DNA from: Erythrobacteraceae bacterium | GTDB lineage: Bacteria > Pseudomonadota > Alphaproteobacteria > Sphingomonadales > Sphingomonadaceae | Assembly (NCBI GenBank): GCA_027486035.1 | Contig: JAIXPX010000041.1 | Span: forward strand, 1 to 64,000 | Direction of reading: 5' to 3' | Length of the DNA: 64,000 nucleotides | Shown: piece after piece, positions 49,914 to 57,723 of the stretch | Numbering within the stretch: position 1 is the first letter of the stretch | Layout: every line of letters begins with the position of its first letter | Notes under the pieces: model-generated | Seen by the model: the letters and a program-made list of their open reading frames with translations, nothing else | What the model was told of the DNA's origin: nothing | The model's database searches: none | Translations under genes and position numbers: made by a program

Positions 49914-50671
49914 AGATATCCTAGGCGACTTGCTGACGAAATGCACAGCCCGAGAGCGTCGTGAATCGAATTAGGAAGCGAAGATATCTCGTTTATTTTG
50001 ACGGGTTGAATGCCGACAATTTTTTCTTCCTCTAAGGTCCTATGGACATCAACGCTCGCCATAATTTCGTCTTCAAGAAGGACGACGTAGACAAATACTA
50101 AGTGAAGTGGGTTGTGGACAATATAAGCCCCGCAGAGTTTAACCGCGGCCTGTTCAGTTTGGATCCCGGCCTCTTCAGCGATTTCTCTCAGAAGTGCGTT
50201 GACGAAAGGGACTTCTCCCGCTGCAAAATCATCAACGTCAACAGCCCCACCAGGCGTACCAAGCGTCCCGTCTGCGAGCCTTAGCGCCAGAATGGATTGG
50301 CTCCCCAAAAGCAGGGCATGAACGCCAACCGCCAATGGTGGAAAATATCCTTCGACGCCTTCGATTATGAGATCGGTCGCACGGAAGGTTTTGTAATCGA
50401 TCTCGACAAGATCAATCTCTATATATTCACCTGATGTATGTATCGATTGGGCGGCACAGATGACCCCGTTAAATAGCCCATCAGCCCATATTTTTTCCCA
50501 GTTTTTATTGGCTATTTGGTCGACGCGCTCAGGAACATCTTGCGCGACTTCTGGCGCCACCATCTTTATCGATATCACGCCAGTCGGTATGAGTTCGTCC
50601 AGTATGCAAACTGGGCGCCCCTCGCGCACTGCGGTTCGCGCGGCCTCTTCCAGATCAAATTTTCGCATCAT
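49910..50671 (-). CDS. NUDIX hydrolase with N-terminal extension, end of the polysaccharide operon
   Basis: A 253-residue protein. The second half holds a NUDIX domain with ALLREIAEEAGI as the core of the Nudix box and GTPGGAVDVDDFAAGEVPFVN before it. The spacing between the first Glu and the REIAEE block is one residue longer than the canonical pattern. The first 100 residues (KFDLEEAARTAVREGRPVCILDELIPTGVISIKMVAPEVAQD) are an extension of unknown type. It starts directly at the wbuB stop, so it is probably the last gene of the operon; a sugar-nucleotide pyrophosphatase role is possible. Confidence 0.82.
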   Translation of the reverse strand: MMRKFDLEEAARTAVREGRPVCILDELIPTGVISIKMVAPEVAQDVPERVDQIANKNWEKIWADGLFNGVICAAQSIHTSGEYIEIDLVEIDYKTFRATDLIIEGVEGYFPPLAVGVHALLLGSQSILALRLADGTLGTPGGAVDVDDFAAGEVPFVNALLREIAEEAGIQTEQAAVKLCGAYIVHNPLHLVFVYVVLLEDEIMASVDVHRTLEEEKIVGIQPVKINEISSLPNSIHDALGLCISSASRLGYL

Positions 50672-51865
50672 TTACGTGGCAAGAGCGGATGTGATTTGGC
50701 GGACAGCATGTTCGGCGGAGAACCGATTTAAAAAAAGCGATTTGCATCGCTCTCTCATTGCCTCATCTCCATCCATCTCAGCAATCAAATCCGAGCAAAG
50801 ACATTCTAGCTGATCAAGATCCCTGGTCTCGCAAGCCCTTCCGACCCCTTCCTTACGAATAAGCGAAGCCAAATCGTTACCCGCATTCACTACTGCAAGG
50901 GCAGGCAAACCATTTTGCATATAGGTGAGAAACTTCCCGGGTATATTGTGAGACTTGTGGCGCGCATCGAGAGCCACGATGCCTATGGCGCACTGCTCGT
51001 AAAGAGACGGGATCTCATCCGGATCAATTTCGGCTTGGAAGAGGATGTTGTCCAATGCCAGATCTCGGCCCATTTGTTCTAAGCGCGCGGATTCGCTACC
51101 GCGCCCGACAAAGAGGAAGCCCACATCCCGCCTATTGCGCATGCGATCCGCAAGCGCGACAATCACGTCCAATCCTTGGGCCACTCCCATGTTGCCGGCG
51201 TAAACGAGTATTTTGCGTCCGGCCAAGGACGTGGACGAGATATCAAGCGAGCATTTAGCGTTCGCAGGGGGCGACAGCCAATTTTGTAGTATTTCTAGTT
51301 GACGCCCCTTGGAGCCCCTTGCCCAGTCTTCGAAATAACTCAAATTCCCTTCAGACTGGACACCGATAACGTCCGCGGCATCGTATTGTCCGCGCGCGAT
51401 GACCTTGAAGAAATGATAGGCCGGACCTTTCCGCATTAGGCCCAAATCGAGCGCCCATTCCGGAAAAATATCTCGAATGATCAGATAGCTCTTGCAACCG
51501 CTCTCACGCTTGAGGCGCCTCACAAGAGGCCCGTGGAAAATCGAGGGTGAGTACCATAGGACCCCGTCCCATCTCGATCGGGCCAGTGGGCTCTTCCTCA
51601 GACTACGCGCCATCCAATATGGCATCAACCACTCGCCGATGGTACGGCGGACATAACCAACGTCCTTAGTTTTCGGCGCGCTTAACCGGAGGATCCGTAC
51701 GCCATCGCGATCCTCAAGTTCCCAATCACTCAGCGTCTCGTAGGAGGGGAGCAACACCGTCAGCTCGTGCCCCTGATGCGCGAATTCACGCGCCAGATCA
51801 CGCAACTGGACAGCACCCGATGTCCGCAAAGGCGGGAAGGTATCGGCGACTAGAACTAGCCTCAC
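50672..51865 (-). CDS. wbuB: WbuB-family GT4 glycosyltransferase (probable L-FucNAc or FucNAm transferase)
   Basis: A 397-residue GT-B fold enzyme of family GT4. Visible are the N-terminal LVADTFPPLRTSGAVQLRDLAREFAHQGHELTVLLP, the WbuB-like IIRDIFPEWALDLGLMRKG, the linker VYAGNMGVAQGLDVIVAL, and the donor-site CAIGIVALDARHKSHNIPGKFLTYMQNGLP. WbuB is the transferase that goes with the fnlABC set (UDP-L-FucNAc synthesis) in several O-antigen clusters, and here it follows fnlC by 9 bases. Whether it moves the plain or the amidinated sugar cannot be told. Confidence 0.9.
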   Translation of the reverse strand: MRLVLVADTFPPLRTSGAVQLRDLAREFAHQGHELTVLLPSYETLSDWELEDRDGVRILRLSAPKTKDVGYVRRTIGEWLMPYWMARSLRKSPLARSRWDGVLWYSPSIFHGPLVRRLKRESGCKSYLIIRDIFPEWALDLGLMRKGPAYHFFKVIARGQYDAADVIGVQSEGNLSYFEDWARGSKGRQLEILQNWLSPPANAKCSLDISSTSLAGRKILVYAGNMGVAQGLDVIVALADRMRNRRDVGFLFVGRGSESARLEQMGRDLALDNILFQAEIDPDEIPSLYEQCAIGIVALDARHKSHNIPGKFLTYMQNGLPALAVVNAGNDLASLIRKEGVGRACETRDLDQLECLCSDLIAEMDGDEAMRERCKSLFLNRFSAEHAVRQITSALAT

Positions 51866-51874
51866 GACGTTATC

Positions 51875-53005
51875 CTAATATTTCTTCCAAACGACGCGGT
51901 TCACATAATCAACGTAACTGTGAATAATACGCACGACCTTGTCCGATACGTTCGGCATAGAGTAATCCCCAACGAGGCGCACGAGCCTGTCAGAGGCGCG
52001 GGGCTGGTCCGCGAGAAGCGCCAAACTCTGCAAAATTCTCTCTGTCGACAGCCCAACCATCATGACCGCCGCCTCCTCCATCCCCTCGGGCCGTTCGTGC
52101 GCCTCACGGATGTTAAGAGCGGGGAAATTGAGGATCGAGGCTTCCTCATTGATCGTCCCGCTATCCGAAAGCACCGCTCTCGCCGACATCTGGAGCCGGT
52201 TGTAATCGAGAAAGCCTAGCGGCTTGAGAAGGCTTACCTGTCGCGAAAAGCTGATGCCCGCAGCATCAATTCGCTTTTGCGTCCTGGGATGGGTTGAGAC
52301 AATAATCGGGATGTCGAACGTCGTGACAAGCGCATTGAGCATCTCGACAAGCTTCTGGAAGCTATCTTCCGGTTCAATGTTCTCTTCGCGATGAGCGCTT
52401 ACCAGGAAATACTCCCCCTCCGCCAATCCCAAGCGGTTGAGCACAGCCGAGCCCTCGATGCCGGGCCGGTAGTGCGAGAGAACTTCAAACATCGGGCTAC
52501 CCGTCTTAATCACAAGATCAGGCGGAAGTCCTTCGCGCAGCAGGTATTCACGAGCTATATCGCTGTAGGTGAGGTTGATATCGGCAGTGTGGTCGACGAT
52601 GCGGCGGTTGATCTCTTCTGGGACGCGTTGATCGAAACAGCGATTCCCAGCCTCCATGTGAAACGTAGGGATTTTGCGTCGCTTTGCGGGGATCACTGCA
52701 GTGCAGCTGTTCGTGTCACCAAGCACCAACAGGGCATCGGGCTTCAATTCCTCGAGCAAACGGTCCACACCAATAATGACTTGCCCAATGGTTTGGGCAC
52801 CACTCGCGCTTGCTGCCTCTAGAAAATGATCGGGCTTCCTAATTCCAAGTTGATCAAAAAATATTCCATTCAATTCATAGTCGTAGTTTTGTCCGGTATG
52901 AACCAAAATGTGGTCGCAATACTGATCAAGTTTTGGAAGGACCCGCGACAGCCTGATAATTTCCGGCCTTGTGCCGACTACCGTCATAACCCTGAGATTG
53001 GCCAT
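51875..53005 (-). CDS. fnlC: UDP-N-acetyl-L-fucosamine synthase FnlC (WecB-type 2-epimerase)
   Basis: A 376-residue enzyme of the non-hydrolysing UDP-GlcNAc 2-epimerase fold. N-terminal VVGTRPEIIRLSRVLPKLDQYCDHILVHTGQNYDYELNGIFFDQLGI, VLGDTNSCTAVIPAKRRKIPTFHMEAGNRCFDQRVPEEINRRIVDHTADINL and ALSDSGTINEEASIL-type SDSG are all present. In isolation it would be called WecB, but its place after fnlA and fnlB makes it the last enzyme of UDP-L-FucNAc synthesis. It ends 9 bases before wbuB. Confidence 0.9.
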   Translation of the reverse strand: MANLRVMTVVGTRPEIIRLSRVLPKLDQYCDHILVHTGQNYDYELNGIFFDQLGIRKPDHFLEAASASGAQTIGQVIIGVDRLLEELKPDALLVLGDTNSCTAVIPAKRRKIPTFHMEAGNRCFDQRVPEEINRRIVDHTADINLTYSDIAREYLLREGLPPDLVIKTGSPMFEVLSHYRPGIEGSAVLNRLGLAEGEYFLVSAHREENIEPEDSFQKLVEMLNALVTTFDIPIIVSTHPRTQKRIDAAGISFSRQVSLLKPLGFLDYNRLQMSARAVLSDSGTINEEASILNFPALNIREAHERPEGMEEAAVMMVGLSTERILQSLALLADQPRASDRLVRLVGDYSMPNVSDKVVRIIHSYVDYVNRVVWKKY

Positions 53006-53008
53006 AAG

Positions 53009-54115
53009 TCAGACGCTCCTCGCAATGGTATCAGGACGCGCACGGTCAAATATCTCATTGGCCCAGAGCATCACCAACATTTCCTCATCGCCGACATTCG
53101 TAATGTCGTGGCTCCAACCCGGGATGGTCTCAACGATCCTCGGGGCGTCTCCGCTCGTTTCCAGCATGTGAAACTCGTCGGTGATGATGTTCCTGAAACC
53201 GAAACGCGCCTTCCCTCGGATGACGAGAAATTTCTCCGTCTTGCTGTGATGATAATGTCCGCCTCGCGTGACGCCAGGATGCGCTGTGAAGAAAGAAAAC
53301 TGGCCGCTGTCCCTCGTTTTGAGCATTTCCACGAAAATTCCACGCGCGTCGCCATGAACTGGAACACCGTAGCTAAACTCTTCTGGAGGAAGATAGCTCA
53401 CATAGGTCGAATAAAGTGCGCGGGTTAGGCCCGTCCCTACCGGTTCGGTGATCAAAGTGTCCCTACTGCCCCGAAATGAACGGATCAAATCCGCTACAGC
53501 GCCGACCGTCGTCTCATGGGTTGGATCGATATCGGGCCAACTAATACCGCTCTGGGGCAATTGAATTGCGCGGATCATCGCATCAACTACGTCGTCGACG
53601 TACGCCAGAGTGAGCGGAGCCCCGTGCTCGTTGATCTGGATCGGCAAACCCCTGGCAATGTTATGGCAGAAAGTTGCCACCGCCGAGTTATAGTTGGGCC
53701 TACACCATTTCCCGAACACATTGGGCAGGCGGAAGATGGCGCAGGCCTGACCAGGAATCGCAGACAAAGCAATAACCGCCTCCTCTCCCGCACGCTTGCT
53801 GGCGCCATAGAGGTTGCTTTGTTCCACCTGGATGGAGGATGCGTAGATAAGCGGGATCGGCCGCCCCGCCGCCTTGATCGCGGAGCATAGCTGCTCGGTG
53901 AGCCCTCCGTTTACAGCCATGAACTGAGTTGGATCGACGGGCCGATTTTCGCCCGCCAAATGGACGACCGCGTCGGAAGCACGAACTCGTTCGTTGAGCA
54001 GGGCAATCGATCCGCCGCGTACGAACGTGCTCACCTCAAAGCCGGGGTCCTCCTCGAGGCGGACACGCAAAGTTTTTCCTATGAAGCCGTCGGCACCAGT
54101 GATGAGTACTTTCAA
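53009..54115 (-). CDS. fnlB: FnlB/CapF-type bifunctional epimerase-reductase
   Basis: A 368-residue two-domain enzyme acting second in UDP-L-FucNAc synthesis (3-epimerisation and 4-reduction). The N-terminal short-chain dehydrogenase domain begins VLITGADGFIGKTL and includes VVHLAGENRP. The C-terminal cupin domain holds PHPGVTRGGHYHHSKTEKFLVIRGKARFGFR-type metal ligands (TRGGHYHHSKTEKFLV). This fusion is specific to the CapF/FnlB/WbjC family. It starts one base after fnlA ends. Confidence 0.93.
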   Translation of the reverse strand: MKVLITGADGFIGKTLRVRLEEDPGFEVSTFVRGGSIALLNERVRASDAVVHLAGENRPVDPTQFMAVNGGLTEQLCSAIKAAGRPIPLIYASSIQVEQSNLYGASKRAGEEAVIALSAIPGQACAIFRLPNVFGKWCRPNYNSAVATFCHNIARGLPIQINEHGAPLTLAYVDDVVDAMIRAIQLPQSGISWPDIDPTHETTVGAVADLIRSFRGSRDTLITEPVGTGLTRALYSTYVSYLPPEEFSYGVPVHGDARGIFVEMLKTRDSGQFSFFTAHPGVTRGGHYHHSKTEKFLVIRGKARFGFRNIITDEFHMLETSGDAPRIVETIPGWSHDITNVGDEEMLVMLWANEIFDRARPDTIARSV

Positions 54116-54116
54116 C

Positions 54117-55157
54117 TCAGTCCTCCGGCGAGATGTATTGGCCTGCCACCATCGCGCGCATGAATGGCAGCTTGAGCAACAACGACTCCATGCCCTTCAG
54201 ATCGAGTCGAGTAGTATTATGCGAATTGTAATCCTCAGCCAGCGAGATGCTTCGCTCTCCTTCATCCACGAACTTTCCGTAATTTAAATCTCGCAGATCT
54301 GGAGGGACACGAAAATATTCACCGAGATCTTCGGCTGCTGCCATTTCCTCGCGGCTTAGCAAAACTTCGAACAATTTTTCGCCATGCCTCGTGCCGATTT
54401 CATTGATCGGATGGGATGCTCTACCCAACATCTGGCACATTGCCTTGGCCAAGGTCGAGATGGTTGCCGCAGGAGCCTTTTGAACGAAAATTTCACCGGG
54501 CTTGCCATGCCTGAAAGCATAAAGAACCAATTCGACCGCATCGTCCAAGGTCATCATGAACCGGGTCATTTCTGGATCTGTGATGGTGATCGGCTTATCG
54601 GCTCGCAGCTGGTCGGCAAAGAGAGGAATGACCGAGCCGCGCGAGGCCATGACATTGCCATACCTGGTAGCACAGATGACGGTGTTTTCGCTGCTGCGAG
54701 ATTTAGCAACGGCCACTTTCTCCATCATAGCCTTAGAGATACCCATGGCGTTGATGGGGTAGACAGCTTTGTCGGTACTGAGGCAGATAACGCGCTTAAC
54801 TCCACAATTAATCGCAGCCTCAAGCACGTTTTCGGTGCCCAGAACGTTTGTCTTTACCGCTTCTAGTGGATAAAACTCACAGGAAGGGACCTGCTTGAGT
54901 GCCGCAGCGTGAAAAATAAAGTCAACCCCGCGCACGACATTCATCACAGATGCGTAATCTCGTACATCGCCTATATAAAACTTCAGCTTTGGATTGCTGA
55001 AGCGCTTACGCATGTCATCCTGCTTCTTTTCGTCCCGGCTGAATATCCGTACTTCCTTGATATCAGTATCAAGAAATCGCCGAAGAACCGCGTTCCCAAA
55101 TGAGCCAGTTCCACCGGTAATTAGAAGCGTGCAACTGGAAAAAATTTTGTCAGTCAT
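54117..55157 (-). CDS. fnlA: UDP-N-acetylglucosamine 4,6-dehydratase/5-epimerase FnlA (CapE type)
   Basis: A 346-residue enzyme that opens UDP-L-FucNAc synthesis from UDP-GlcNAc. The NAD(P)-binding loop GGTGSFGNAVLRRFL starts at residue 15. The catalytic STDKAVYPINAMGISKAMMEK has Met in place of Tyr in the usual YxxxK, a signature of this CapE/FnlA/PglF-like group. FIFHAAALKQVPSCEFYPLEAVKTNVLGTENV is characteristic. It follows wbuZ by about 40 bases. Confidence 0.93.
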   Translation of the reverse strand: MTDKIFSSCTLLITGGTGSFGNAVLRRFLDTDIKEVRIFSRDEKKQDDMRKRFSNPKLKFYIGDVRDYASVMNVVRGVDFIFHAAALKQVPSCEFYPLEAVKTNVLGTENVLEAAINCGVKRVICLSTDKAVYPINAMGISKAMMEKVAVAKSRSSENTVICATRYGNVMASRGSVIPLFADQLRADKPITITDPEMTRFMMTLDDAVELVLYAFRHGKPGEIFVQKAPAATISTLAKAMCQMLGRASHPINEIGTRHGEKLFEVLLSREEMAAAEDLGEYFRVPPDLRDLNYGKFVDEGERSISLAEDYNSHNTTRLDLKGMESLLLKLPFMRAMVAGQYISPED

Positions 55158-55195
55158 ATTTCATCCATAACGACAGGCAGAAAACGCCTAAGCGC

Positions 55196-55975
55196 CTACT
55201 TCTTAAGTGAATGAACAATCAGTTGTTCTTTTAGGTCTGGCTGAGGGTAATTGATTAGCACCGCCCGGTACTTCCCTTTGAAAACAAAGAGACTGCCAGC
55301 AATGGCGCCGAGCACGCCAACTTCACGAATTAATTCTTCAATGTCTTGGAGGCTGCCCGCGCCTCCAACCATGCTAATGGGCACATTAACCGCCGCGCGC
55401 AGCTGGCGCGCTAGATCCAGATCGTATCCTTTGGCCGTTCCGTCTCGATTGATCGAATTGAAAATAATCTCGCCGGCGCCGCGCACTTCCAATTCTTTAG
55501 CGAAATCCACGGCCGATAGGCCGGTCTTGTGGGTACCATTGTGCGTATAAACATCATATCGGCCTCCAAACGTCCGCTTGTGGACGTCAAGAACCACGAC
55601 CGTCGATTGACGTCCGATCTCAGCAGAAATTTCAGATACCAACGCCGGATTTGCGACAGCGGATGCGCTGAGCGCCACTTTTTCGACACCTAAGCTGATA
55701 ATTCTTTTGGCTTGAGCAACAGATGTGACGCCACCACCATAACAAAGAGGCATCCGGCATTCTGCAGCGAGGTTTCCGATCAGATTGAAGTCGGGTTCAA
55801 CGCTCTTTGCTGTCGCATCAATATCAAGAACGACCAGTTCATCGACTTCTTTCTCGTTAAATATCCGCACTGCGTTGATGGGATCACCGACGTAGGTGGG
55901 ATCACTGAAGCGCACGGTTTTCACAAGCCCTCCCTTGTGAACCAGCAAGCAGGGTACGATGCGCGGACGAAGCAT
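55196..55975 (-). CDS. wbuZ: WbuZ, HisF-like subunit of the sugar-amidination system
   Basis: A 259-residue TIM-barrel protein of the HisF family, but with the features of the glycosyl-amidation-associated WbuZ group: MLRPRIVPCLLVHKGGLVKTVRFSDPTYVGDPINAVRIFNEKEVDELVVLDIDAT. It also has a KGYDLDLARQLRAAVNVPISMVGGAGS phosphate-site loop. With WbuY it channels ammonia made from glutamine. ATG 55975 lies two bases after the WbuY stop. Genuine histidine-pathway hisF lies with hisA/hisH and is not expected here. Confidence 0.92.
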   Translation of the reverse strand: MLRPRIVPCLLVHKGGLVKTVRFSDPTYVGDPINAVRIFNEKEVDELVVLDIDATAKSVEPDFNLIGNLAAECRMPLCYGGGVTSVAQAKRIISLGVEKVALSASAVANPALVSEISAEIGRQSTVVVLDVHKRTFGGRYDVYTHNGTHKTGLSAVDFAKELEVRGAGEIIFNSINRDGTAKGYDLDLARQLRAAVNVPISMVGGAGSLQDIEELIREVGVLGAIAGSLFVFKGKYRAVLINYPQPDLKEQLIVHSLKK

Positions 55976-55977
55976 GT

Positions 55978-56592
55978 TCAGAGCTCCGCGAAGTTTTTCA
56001 GGAGTGCCATTCCGTACCGGTGGCTCTTTTCTGGATGGAACTGCACCCCCCATACATTGCCTCGGTTCACCATACAGGTGAACTGAGCACCATACTCCAC
56101 AGTCGCGGCTGCGTCCGCCTCATCACGATTTTCGAAGTAGAAGCTGTGCAGAAAATAGAAACGTGGGTCGGGGATCCCCGCGAGCAATGCCACATTCCCT
56201 TGAGGTTGAACATCGTTCCACCCCATATGTGGGAGCGGGAGTCCATTGTGCCCCGCCCCTCGCCCGGCCAGATCCCGAATGCTTCCAGAAATCCAACCAA
56301 GGCCGGCGTCGCGCCCCTCATCGCTGCTATCACCGAGAATCTGCATCCCCACGCAGACGCCCAAGACTGGAACCTTCTGTTCGGCCACGAGACGATCTAG
56401 CGTTTCACGCATGCCAGACGCATTCAACGACTGCATCGCGTGATCGAACGAACCTACCCCCGGTAAAAGGATGTGATCAGCCTCTGCCAACTCCGCCGGT
56501 GTGGTCGCTGCGACCGCGGGTATCTCCAATCTTTTGTAGAGCGTGAGGAATGCCCCAACATTCCCTAGCCCATAATCGACAATGTGGATCAA
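55978..56592 (-). CDS. wbuY: WbuY, HisH-like glutaminase subunit of the sugar-amidination system
   Basis: A 204-residue class-I glutamine amidotransferase. The catalytic triad is visible: Cys80 in LGVCVGMQIL, His186 and Glu188 in VQFHPEKSH. The oxyanion strand is LPGVGSFDHAM. It supplies ammonia to the WbuZ barrel and on to WbuX, which forms the amidino group. ATG 56592 overlaps the stop of wbuX by four bases, so the three genes are coupled. Confidence 0.93.
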   Translation of the reverse strand: MIHIVDYGLGNVGAFLTLYKRLEIPAVAATTPAELAEADHILLPGVGSFDHAMQSLNASGMRETLDRLVAEQKVPVLGVCVGMQILGDSSDEGRDAGLGWISGSIRDLAGRGAGHNGLPLPHMGWNDVQPQGNVALLAGIPDPRFYFLHSFYFENRDEADAAATVEYGAQFTCMVNRGNVWGVQFHPEKSHRYGMALLKNFAEL

Positions 56593-57722
56593 CGCATTAC
56601 CGCCCGCTGGAGGCCAAGAAGACGGAATACCTTGGCGCCCAGGTCCATCACCGGCATCATGTTGGCATAGTCCCGATAAGTCTTGTTCGGTGCATCGAAC
56701 ATGGCCTGCAGTTCAGCTTCGCTGATGTCAAGCTTGGTTGCGATATACTCAAAATCCTGTCTTACCTGCTCGGAAGAATAGGGGTCCTGGGCGATCCGCT
56801 CGAGCGCTTCAGCCCGACTTAACTGTCCAGTCAGGATCAGGCTGGAGAAATGGGCGCGGCGCTTGTCGTAACCGAATTTCTTACGAAGCCAGAACCCTTC
56901 GTAGAACCGGGTGAAGCGGGACTCGTAGTGCTTGTGCGGATAGCGCTGCCATCCGAAACGCTCGACGAGCTCCTGCATCGCCGCTTCCTTGTAGTAAGGA
57001 ATGTAGTTGAGCGGCTTTACCACGCGCACGCCCTTTACGAAGCGATAAAAAACCTTGAATTTGAGGATCCCGGCAAGCGGGAACGACTTCAAAGGGCGCG
57101 TACCGAAGCGGCGATGGATGTCGCGCAACTGCCTCAGGTCAGAGGCATGATAATGCCATTCCAGCGGCTCACGGACGCATTCTGTCGAATAGTTCGCACC
57201 AGTAAGTATGTATTTCACTTTGTTTTTTGCGGCGAAGTTATAAAGCCCTGCGAAGAAAGCGTGATCCTGAGGCGTATCAAGATGAGGCACCCCAGCCTTG
57301 AAGAAAGCAAGCTGAAGGTCTCGCATTTCCGGCCAATTCACCACTTCAGTGTAAAGATCCACGCCCAATCCATCGACTAACTTCTCTATATTATTTACCG
57401 CCTCTTGAGAATTCCATCCAGCATCGACATGGTAAAGGAGTGGACGAAGACCGAATTTCTCCTTCGCGATGTACGTAAGGTAGCTGCTGTCGACCCCGCC
57501 CGACAAGCCAATCAAGCAGTCAAAATCACGCCCCACTCCGTCAGCTTTGATCCTTTCAACCTGCGCAGCAATCTCTTGCTCGCCCCGTGAACCTACATCC
57601 CAATGGGGCACAATGTTATCATAATAGTTTTTGCAGTATTCACACCGACCACGTTCGTCAAACTTGATGAGAGAGTCGGTGGTGTCCATGATACAGTAAT
57701 TACAAATCTGATAGATCCTCAT
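56589..57722 (-). CDS. wbuX: WbuX, N-acetyl-sugar amidotransferase
   Basis: A 377-residue PP-loop ATPase of the N-acetyl-sugar amidotransferase family (WbuX/PseA/WbpG). It activates the acetamido carbonyl of an N-acetyl sugar so that ammonia from WbuY/WbuZ can make an acetamidino group. The PP-loop motif SGGVDS is at 74-79. Four cysteines (C7 and C10 in CNYC, C27 and C30 in CEYC) probably bind zinc. The target is likely L-FucNAc because fnlABC follow, but a nonulosonate cannot be excluded. Confidence 0.92.
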   Translation of the reverse strand: MRIYQICNYCIMDTTDSLIKFDERGRCEYCKNYYDNIVPHWDVGSRGEQEIAAQVERIKADGVGRDFDCLIGLSGGVDSSYLTYIAKEKFGLRPLLYHVDAGWNSQEAVNNIEKLVDGLGVDLYTEVVNWPEMRDLQLAFFKAGVPHLDTPQDHAFFAGLYNFAAKNKVKYILTGANYSTECVREPLEWHYHASDLRQLRDIHRRFGTRPLKSFPLAGILKFKVFYRFVKGVRVVKPLNYIPYYKEAAMQELVERFGWQRYPHKHYESRFTRFYEGFWLRKKFGYDKRRAHFSSLILTGQLSRAEALERIAQDPYSSEQVRQDFEYIATKLDISEAELQAMFDAPNKTYRDYANMMPVMDLGAKVFRLLGLQRAVMR

Positions 57723-57723
57723 T

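Noticed and set aside
52640..52675. CATGTGAAACG and similar strings at 52652 and 53165 as further parS sites
   Set aside because: They match only one half of the palindrome and lack the central CACGTG.
55196..56592. hisH-hisF as histidine-biosynthesis genes
   Set aside because: They are coupled to wbuX and fnlA rather than to hisA/hisI, and the HisF-like protein has the WbuZ-type N-terminus, so they are assigned to sugar amidination.
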